Source: Pseudomonadota bacterium
GTDB lineage: Bacteria > Pseudomonadota > Alphaproteobacteria > Sphingomonadales > Sphingomonadaceae
Reading direction: 5' to 3'
NCBI GenBank assembly: GCA_023387085.1
Contig: JAEWIL010000162.1
Span: forward strand, 1 to 19,011
DNA length: 19,011 nt
The notes below the pieces were generated by a model. The model did not search any database. It was not told the origin of the DNA and saw nothing but the letters and a program-made list of their open reading frames with translations. Below, piece after piece: positions 14,488 to 19,011 of this stretch. The position numbers and the translations under genes are program-made. Numbering within the stretch: the stretch's first letter is position 1; the number at the start of each line of letters is the position of its first letter.

Positions 14488-14643
14488 CGACCGGGCAGGG
14501 TCGCGCCGCGCTGATCGGACCCGATTGTCCGTACTGGGGTGGATATCCGCCATAGGAGCAAACTTACGCCTCTCCTTCAGGGGAGGGGCTTTAGCGGCGG
14601 CGGTTGCGGCCGTCAGACAAACGCCAACACCCGCCCCAAAGCC
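14488..14643. repeat. Noncoding gap with hairpin repeat between the antisense gene and gp8
   Basis: The 156 bases between two convergent stops hold a stem CCTCTCC (14569-14575) / GGGGAGG (14580-14586) with loop TTCA, followed by GGCTTTAG. Hairpins of this make-up are common between genes in sphingomonads. It may serve as a weak terminator for the plus-strand gene, but there is no run of T. I see no gene in the rest. Confidence 0.5.
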
Positions 14644-15036
14644 CTAAACCGCCAGACACCGGCACCGCACCACGAAATCCTCGCGCCATCCGCCGTCGCG
14701 CACGAAGCCGAAACGTGTTCGCACGATCCGCGCGCTGACCACGCTCCAATTGCCGGCCGACCCCCGCAGCGCCGCCAGGACCGCCTCGATGCGCGCCGCT
14801 GCAAGGTCGGCCAGGCTGTCGCCGACGCCGTAGAGCGTCACCGTCAACCGCACCTCGCGCCCCGCCCGGTCCTTCGTTCCCCAGTCGGCCCCTTCGGCGG
14901 CTCCGACCGCGACATAGGGCGCAGTGGCGCGCGGCGGCGTCCCGTCGAAAACGCCATGGACGCGCCCTGTGAGTTCGGCATCGGCGGACAGGCAGGCGAT
15001 CGCCCGCGCGCGAACCGCGCGCTCGGCCGACATCAT
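14644..15036 (-). CDS. Tail terminator, DUF3168 family, RcGTA gp8-like
   Basis: This protein of 130 aa starts MMSAERAVRARAIACL and has the DUF3168 core: PYVAVGAAEGADWGTKDRAG, then REVRLTVTLYG with DLAAARIEAVLAAL. In RcGTA this family caps the tube and joins it to the head. ATG codons at 15036 and 15033 both overlap the gp6 stop; a further in-frame ATG at 15075 would overlap gp6 by 43 bases and has no ribosome site, so it was not used. It follows gp6 directly, with no gp7 gene between them. It ends the promoter-proximal block before the antisense insert. Confidence 0.87.
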   Translation of the reverse strand: MMSAERAVRARAIACLSADAELTGRVHGVFDGTPPRATAPYVAVGAAEGADWGTKDRAGREVRLTVTLYGVGDSLADLAAARIEAVLAALRGSAGNWSVVSARIVRTRFGFVRDGGWREDFVVRCRCLAV

Positions 15037-15581
15037 GGCCGCCCGCCCAGCGTAAGGCGCCGCGACGGCTGCCACAGCGCCGCGATCGCCGCCGGCGGGG
15101 CCGCGCCGCCGCCGTCGCGCGCGTCGTGCAGATGCTGGGTCATCCGAACGATGCCCTGACGGATCGCTTCGGGAATGGCGTTCGCTTGCGCCGCCATGCC
15201 CGCATGATATTCGATGCGCGCATACACCGCATCGCCGCGGTCATGGACCGCGACCGACGCGGTGCCGTCGCGCGCTATGCTCACGCGATACGCATCCTCA
15301 CCCAGCGGCAACGCGCCGCCATCGGCCACGAGCAGCGTCACCGCGTCGACCATGCGGACCGGCCGGGCGCCCAGCCTGATCGCTCCGCCGTCCAGCGGCA
15401 AGGTCTCATCGGCTGCGCGCACGATCAGCCATTGGCCGATAAACGCCTCGCAGATGTTCGTCGCCGCCCGGACGAGCTGCGCGACGACGGCATCGTCTAC
15501 CGTCGCCCCCAGCCGCAGCCAGCTTCGCGCCTCGTTCAGGTCGACCGGGATATCGCCCGGCACCACGCTCGTCGCCATCAC
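15033..15581 (-). CDS. Head-tail connector/adaptor, RcGTA gp6-like
   Basis: This 182-aa protein fits the gp6-like head-tail connector family (phiE125 gp8 type). DIPVDLNEARSWLRL is the usual start, followed by a helix with VAQLVRAATNICEAFIGQWL, a beta section with VRMVDAVTLLV, and the C-terminal PEAIRQGIVRMTQHLHDARD helix. It forms the ring below the portal. Its start overlaps the preceding fibre-adaptor stop by 4 bases (ATGA) and its end overlaps gp8. Met1 and Met2 are both possible starts. Confidence 0.88.
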   Translation of the reverse strand: MMATSVVPGDIPVDLNEARSWLRLGATVDDAVVAQLVRAATNICEAFIGQWLIVRAADETLPLDGGAIRLGARPVRMVDAVTLLVADGGALPLGEDAYRVSIARDGTASVAVHDRGDAVYARIEYHAGMAAQANAIPEAIRQGIVRMTQHLHDARDGGGAAPPAAIAALWQPSRRLTLGGRP

Positions 15582-15859
15582 CGCTCCTCCACCCGCACCG
15601 TCACCGATCGTTCGTCGATCTGACCGTCGCTCAATGTCGCGCGATTGGTCAGGCGATAGACATGCCCCGCGACCCCGCCCGCCAGCGTCGCGGTCGTCTG
15701 CATCAGATCATAGGCTGCCGCGGCGACCGACAGGCCGCCCTCCTCGTCGGGCACCACTACCCACAGGCTGGCGACCACCGCTTGTCCGCCGGGATAGGCC
15801 TGCGCCCAATCGATCTCGAAATCGATGCGCGTGTCGGGATCCTTCACCATCATCGTCAT
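15578..15859 (-). CDS. Phage fibre-tail adaptor-like protein
   Basis: This 93-aa protein carries the pattern of small phage proteins annotated as fibre-tail adaptors (Gp80-like): VKDPDTRIDFEIDWAQA near the N terminus, LWVVVPDEEGG in the middle, and LAGGVAGHVYRLTNRATLSD followed by DERSVTVRVEER at the end. It is predicted to be an all-beta single domain that attaches a fibre to the virion. That fits its position just downstream of the fibre gene. AAAGGAA lies 6-7 bases before the ATG. No such gene stands between g5 and g6 in RcGTA. Family assignment is from memory of the motif pattern. Confidence 0.7.
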   Translation of the reverse strand: MTMMVKDPDTRIDFEIDWAQAYPGGQAVVASLWVVVPDEEGGLSVAAAAYDLMQTTATLAGGVAGHVYRLTNRATLSDGQIDERSVTVRVEER

Positions 15860-15874
15860 GGCTATTCCTTTGCG

Positions 15875-16030
15875 TCAGGGTTTTCGGACGATCATGCGAC
15901 GACCGGTCTCGCGCCGCACGGGCAAGGGCGTCTGCGGCGCCGCCGGCTCGGGCCCGGTCCATTCACTCGCCAGATCGCGCCGCGATGCATCGCCGATCGC
16001 CCGCGAGCCCGGCGCTGATCCGTCGATCAT
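15875..16030 (-). CDS. Short 51-aa protein coupled to the fibre gene, function unknown
   Basis: The ATG at 16030 overlaps the fibre gene's stop by 4 bases (ATGA), and the stop at 15875 is 15 bases before the adaptor gene. The product is basic and proline/arginine-rich, with no membrane segment: MIDGSAPGSRAIGDASRRDL, then WTGPEPAAPQTPLPVRR, and an end in MIVRKP. It is probably disordered. Coupling and exact fit between neighbours support translation; nothing indicates a function. It could instead be a spacer with chance coding potential. Confidence 0.5.
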   Translation of the reverse strand: MIDGSAPGSRAIGDASRRDLASEWTGPEPAAPQTPLPVRRETGRRMIVRKP

Positions 16031-17763
16031 GCCGCCGCCTCCAGCGCGGCGAGGCGCGCCTCCTGCGCGGCGATCAGGAACAGCGCGAGCTGGTCCGGGC
16101 GGATGCCGAAGCGGTCGCCCGCGGCGCGGACAAGATTGTCCTCGCCGTCCGTCTCCTCCGCCCATGCGTCCCAGCACAGAAAGGCATACCGGCTGCTCGT
16201 ACCGGTTTCGGTGCCGGGCGGATCGATCAGCCCCTCGTCGGCCATGATCGCCCACACTGCCTGTGCCCGGATTCCGAAATGCAGGCGCGCATCGGCTTGC
16301 CCCTTGTCGGCAATGGCGTCGTTCCATTGATAGAAGCCCAGCTCGCCGCCGATGCGCCGCGCCGCCGCCAGCTCCGGCGCCGTCATCGACCCGCGCCATG
16401 TCTTCTCGCGCGCGTCGGACGTGTTGATCGTTCCCGTTCCGGCATAGATGGTGCTCGCGCGGTTCGCGGCGGCGCCAACAGGAAGCGCATTATCGGTCGA
16501 TGGATAAAGCGAGCCGGTGGAGGCGGAAATATTCCATTGCCCGCCCGCCCCGGCCTGCAGACCCAGCGTCACGCCCGTGGGCGTGACCATCTTCGACGCC
16601 CACAGTTCGAGCCATCGATTGGTCGAGGAGCCGAGCGACTGCGCATTGTTCGCCGCGGGCCGCATGGCCCCACCCGTCTCGATCACCACCCGCTCGACAT
16701 TGTTGCACCGGAACGCCAGCGTGTGCGCCGTCGACGTACCGACCGTCATTCCGCTCGCGGTTGCATAAACGACACCGCGGACCGTGTCGGCGGCGCCGTA
16801 CAGGGTGATCTGCGACCCGGTCGACCCGGTCATGTGCAGGACCTTGTAACCGCCGAAACTCTCCGGCGCCGTGGTTCCGATGCCGACATTGCCGGCACTG
16901 CTGATCGCGAAGGTATCGACGCCATTGTTGAGGAACTGGTGCGCCGACGCAGCGCCGGTATCATATTGCATCGTTCCCGAACTGGCGATCCTGACCGACG
17001 CCGACCCGGCATTCGCGACGCTGAACCGCCCCGCGCTCGTTTGGATATCCAGCTTGTTCGCCGGATCGACGCCGATGCCGACATGGCCGCTGGCGTTGAC
17101 GCGCACCCGCTCGGTCCCCCCGGTTGCAAAAGCCAATATGTTCGCGGCCGGGCGAAAAACGCCGGTGTCCGGGTCGGAGGCAAAGGCCATCGACGGCTCG
17201 GCGGCGCTGCCATCGACGCCGGCGACCGGCGCGCCGGCGAGCATCCGTCCGCCTGCATTGCGATAGGCAAGCGTCGACAGCGGGATGTTCACCCAGTCCG
17301 CTCCGCGCCGCAGCGTGATCAGATCACCCTCGGCGCCGCTCGATGCCGCCGCGTGCGTGGTCGACAGCGGCTGCTTGCCCTCCAGCCCTTCGGCGAGGTC
17401 CGCCACCGCATCGCCGACGCTCTCCAGCGTCGTGACCGCCGCCGCCTGGGTTTCGAACCATTCGGCACCGACGGTCAGCGCGATCGTCTTCAGTCCGGGC
17501 GCGAAATCGACCCGGGCGCCGCCGCTCGATGATGCCGCGACCGTGGTGCGGACCAGCCGCCCGGCGGAATCGATATGGCCGATCCCGACCTCCCACTGGG
17601 TGGGCTGCGCCACGCCCGCGACGGCATAATGAAAATCGGTGTCCGCAGGCACGACGCCCGCGAAACGGCGGTGGCCGGGCACCGCGCCGGTCGGCGTCAG
17701 CGGCCCGGTCCCGCCGTCCTGGCACAGTTCGCGCACCAGGTCGGCGAAAAAGGGGGTCGGCAT
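16027..17763 (-). CDS. Tail fibre with C-terminal S74 self-cleaving chaperone
   Basis: This 578-aa protein has an N-terminal attachment part (about 1-125, with HYAVAGVAQPTQWEVGIGHI and an AAASSSGGARVDFAPGLK stretch), then a beta-helical shaft (about 160-440) with repeated GNVGIGTTAPE/GHVGIGVDPAN-type units. The C terminus (about 445-578) is a Peptidase_S74 intramolecular chaperone: INTSDAREK with the Ser449-Asp450 dyad, FYQWND, and HFGIRAQAVWAIM. Such domains trimerise the fibre, then cut themselves off. It would bind the recipient surface. A hairpin separates it from the capsid gene. AAAGGAT lies upstream of the ATG at a rather long distance of about 9 bases. Fibre genes usually lie at the tail end of phage operons, so placement in the head module is odd. 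Confidence 0.85.
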   Translation of the reverse strand: MPTPFFADLVRELCQDGGTGPLTPTGAVPGHRRFAGVVPADTDFHYAVAGVAQPTQWEVGIGHIDSAGRLVRTTVAASSSGGARVDFAPGLKTIALTVGAEWFETQAAAVTTLESVGDAVADLAEGLEGKQPLSTTHAAASSGAEGDLITLRRGADWVNIPLSTLAYRNAGGRMLAGAPVAGVDGSAAEPSMAFASDPDTGVFRPAANILAFATGGTERVRVNASGHVGIGVDPANKLDIQTSAGRFSVANAGSASVRIASSGTMQYDTGAASAHQFLNNGVDTFAISSAGNVGIGTTAPESFGGYKVLHMTGSTGSQITLYGAADTVRGVVYATASGMTVGTSTAHTLAFRCNNVERVVIETGGAMRPAANNAQSLGSSTNRWLELWASKMVTPTGVTLGLQAGAGGQWNISASTGSLYPSTDNALPVGAAANRASTIYAGTGTINTSDAREKTWRGSMTAPELAAARRIGGELGFYQWNDAIADKGQADARLHFGIRAQAVWAIMADEGLIDPPGTETGTSSRYAFLCWDAWAEETDGEDNLVRAAGDRFGIRPDQLALFLIAAQEARLAALEAAA

Positions 17764-17804
17764 GGCAAAGCCATCCTTTCCAAATCATTTGTCGGGAAAA
17801 GCTT

Positions 17805-17850
17805 GGCGCCCGGCCCTTCACCGAAAGGGAAGGTTGTCGGACCGGGCGCC
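17805..17850 (-). terminator. Large hairpin after the capsid gene (terminator or attenuator)
   Basis: GGCGCCCGG (17805-17813) and CCGGGCGCC (17842-17850) form a perfect 9-bp stem enclosing a smaller hairpin, CCCTT/AAGGG (17814-17829). On the minus strand it follows the capsid stop by 19 bases and is followed by AAGCTTTTCC, a weak T-tract. It could end part of the transcripts so that capsid is made in excess over the fibre and connector, or protect the capsid mRNA 3' end. Confidence 0.6.
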
Positions 17851-17869
17851 CCTCGCGCACCAGCGCTGC

Positions 17870-19009
17870 TTAGCTGGCGGCGAACTTCATCAGCTTGATC
17901 GCTTGCGAATCGATGATCGCACCGCCGACCCTTTTGGTTGCATAGAAATGCACGAAGGGCTTGTTGCTGAACGGATCGCGCAGGATGCGCGTCTCGCCGC
18001 GATCGGCGATCAGGTAACCCGCGGCGAAGTTGCCGAAGGCAATCGACAGGCTGTTCGCGCCGACGTCGGGCATATCCTCGGCCTCGACCACCGGATAGCC
18101 GAGCAAGGTCGCCGCCTGGCCCTCGACCATCCCCGGCTGCCACACGAACGCGCCGTCGGTGGTCTTGAACTTGCGGATGCGCGACAACGTGTCCGAATTC
18201 ATCACCCAGCACGCGCCCTGCCGGTACGGCGCCTTCAGCGAATGGACCAGCTCGACCAGCTTGTCCTGCGGGTTCGATGCCGGAAAGGCGCCCGCGGTCC
18301 CCGTCGCCAGATATTGCAGCGATCCAAAGGCGCGCACGCTGTCGATCTCGTTCGTCGCGGTGTAAGTCAGAAAACCCTTCGGCCGGTTGGTGCCGTTGCC
18401 GTTCACGAAGGCGCTGCCCTCGGCGACCGCGAACTCGCGGCCGATCTGCTCGGCCAGCCAGTCCTCGACGTTGAACATCGCATCGTCGAGCATCGCTTGG
18501 CTCGCCGCCGGATTGGCGTAGAGTTCGCCCGACGGCGGCGCGATCTCGGCAAAGCTGCGCGTCGCCGTCTCGGGCCGCGCCGCGGTCTCGCCGACCCAGC
18601 CCGCGCCCATCGATCCGGTCGCCACCAGCTTGCGATATCCGCTCGTACCCGTCTGCACCACGGTCGCAATCGAACGGATCGGCGACAGCGTCTTCAGCGT
18701 CGCTGCGATCGCGCCGTCGATCTCGCGCGGCACCGCATAGCCGCCCTCGCCGGCGCTTGCTCCCGACAGGCTCTTCATCTCGACGCCGGCATCGATGCCG
18801 CGGCGCAGGTATCGCTCGACGAAGGCATCGCGCGCCGGATCGGCCGCCTTCGCCCCGTCGAGCGGCAGCCGCGACGCCGCCACCGCCTGCGCGTCGAGTT
18901 GGGCCTTCAGCGCCGCGACCGACGCCTTCAGCTCGTCGACCGCCTCGGCCGCCAGCACCGCATCGAACGCGCCGTCGAGCGCATCCGCCTTCACTTCCAT
19001 ATCGTCCAT
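17870..19009 (-). CDS. HK97-fold major capsid protein, RcGTA gp5-like
   Basis: This 379-aa protein (RcGTA gp5 is close to 400) has an N-terminal helical delta/scaffold segment (about 1-75, charged and coiled-coil-like) and a likely protease cut near residues 77-85, before GEGGYAVPREID. The HK97 core then shows SPIRSIATVVQTGTSGYRK, GWVGETAARPET, the E-loop-like GELYANPAASQAMLDDA, NGNGTNRPKGFL and a C-terminal YLIADRGETRILRDPFSNKP. It builds the icosahedral shell. The ATG at 19009 is only two bases from the window edge, so its ribosome site cannot be judged and the true start may lie at Met4 or further upstream. Confidence 0.93.
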   Translation of the reverse strand: MDDMEVKADALDGAFDAVLAAEAVDELKASVAALKAQLDAQAVAASRLPLDGAKAADPARDAFVERYLRRGIDAGVEMKSLSGASAGEGGYAVPREIDGAIAATLKTLSPIRSIATVVQTGTSGYRKLVATGSMGAGWVGETAARPETATRSFAEIAPPSGELYANPAASQAMLDDAMFNVEDWLAEQIGREFAVAEGSAFVNGNGTNRPKGFLTYTATNEIDSVRAFGSLQYLATGTAGAFPASNPQDKLVELVHSLKAPYRQGACWVMNSDTLSRIRKFKTTDGAFVWQPGMVEGQAATLLGYPVVEAEDMPDVGANSLSIAFGNFAAGYLIADRGETRILRDPFSNKPFVHFYATKRVGGAIIDSQAIKLMKFAAS

Positions 19010-19011
19010 GC

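Larger units (their letters stand above)
6399..19009 (-). mobile_element. GTA-like (domesticated prophage) head-tail cluster, right end outside window
   Basis: Fifteen minus-strand genes and one antisense insert follow the RcGTA order: g5, g6, g8, g9, g10, g10.1, g11, g12, g13, g14, g15, then DUF2793. Most neighbours overlap by 4-8 bases. No integrase, repressor, lysis gene or att-like duplication is visible, and GC and codon use look like the host's, which favours a vertically kept GTA over a recent prophage. Terminase, portal and protease genes would lie to the right. Additions and losses relative to RcGTA are listed gene by gene. A decayed or still active prophage remains possible. Confidence 0.75.

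Noticed and set aside
14299..14553. 84-aa minus-strand frame opposite the small secreted-protein gene
   Set aside because: No ribosome site and no link to neighbours. The plus-strand frame has a signal peptide and a strong ribosome site, so the latter was kept.
15214..17532. Open frame of 772 aa on the plus strand
   Set aside because: It runs across four well-supported minus-strand genes in the opposite direction and shows only low-complexity Arg-rich sequence.
1..19011. tRNA, rRNA, CRISPR array, IS element or integrase
   Set aside because: Looked for on both strands; no cloverleaf, conserved rRNA segments, repeat-spacer pattern, transposase or integrase motifs were seen.

Overview
The window is high-GC alphaproteobacterial chromosome. 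The gene content (intracellular PHA depolymerase, DUF1993 protein, OmpA-type porin with a proline hinge, GTA-like tail genes) and the short intergenic hairpin repeats point to Sphingomonadales, perhaps Sphingopyxis. That assignment is an inference from protein style and not from a marker gene.

Region 1 (1-6262) is ordinary host sequence. On the minus strand, phaZ (cytoplasmic PHB depolymerase) is followed 8 bp later by a small lipoprotein gene. Divergent from these, on the plus strand, are a complete fused ABC exporter half-transporter and a DUF1993 gene. Convergent to those is an orphan exbD/tolR-like gene. Its upstream region holds a perfect 7-3-7 palindrome that is one base from the classical Zur (zinc) box and overlaps the predicted -10. 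An OmpA-family outer-membrane protein gene follows, with a very strong intrinsic terminator.

Region 2 (6399-19009, continuing past the right edge) is a minus-strand head-tail gene cluster with the order of the Rhodobacter capsulatus gene transfer agent (RcGTA). It runs HK97 major capsid (g5), head-tail adaptor (g6), tail terminator DUF3168 (g8), tail tube (g9), two assembly chaperones (g10, g10.1), a very short tape measure (g11), distal-tail DUF2460 protein (g12), hub DUF2163 (g13), NlpC/P60 peptidase (g14), tail-tip protein (g15) and a DUF2793 protein. Genes overlap by 4-8 bases almost throughout, GC is host-like, and no integrase, repressor or lysis gene is visible. A GTA or domesticated prophage therefore fits better than a recent prophage, but the terminase, portal and protease lie outside the window.

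The cluster departs from RcGTA in five ways. (a) A tail fibre with a C-terminal S74 self-cleaving chaperone, a 51-aa ORF and a fibre-adaptor-like protein sit between capsid and g6, behind a large hairpin. (b) No g7 (stopper) gene lies between g6 and g8. (c) A divergently oriented small secreted-protein gene with its own ribosome site sits between g8 and g9. (d) g12 carries a ~580-residue N-terminal extension with glycosidase-like features. (e) g15 is about half the RcGTA length. Together these suggest a sphingomonad-type particle whose host-contact parts have been rebuilt around a conserved GTA tail core.
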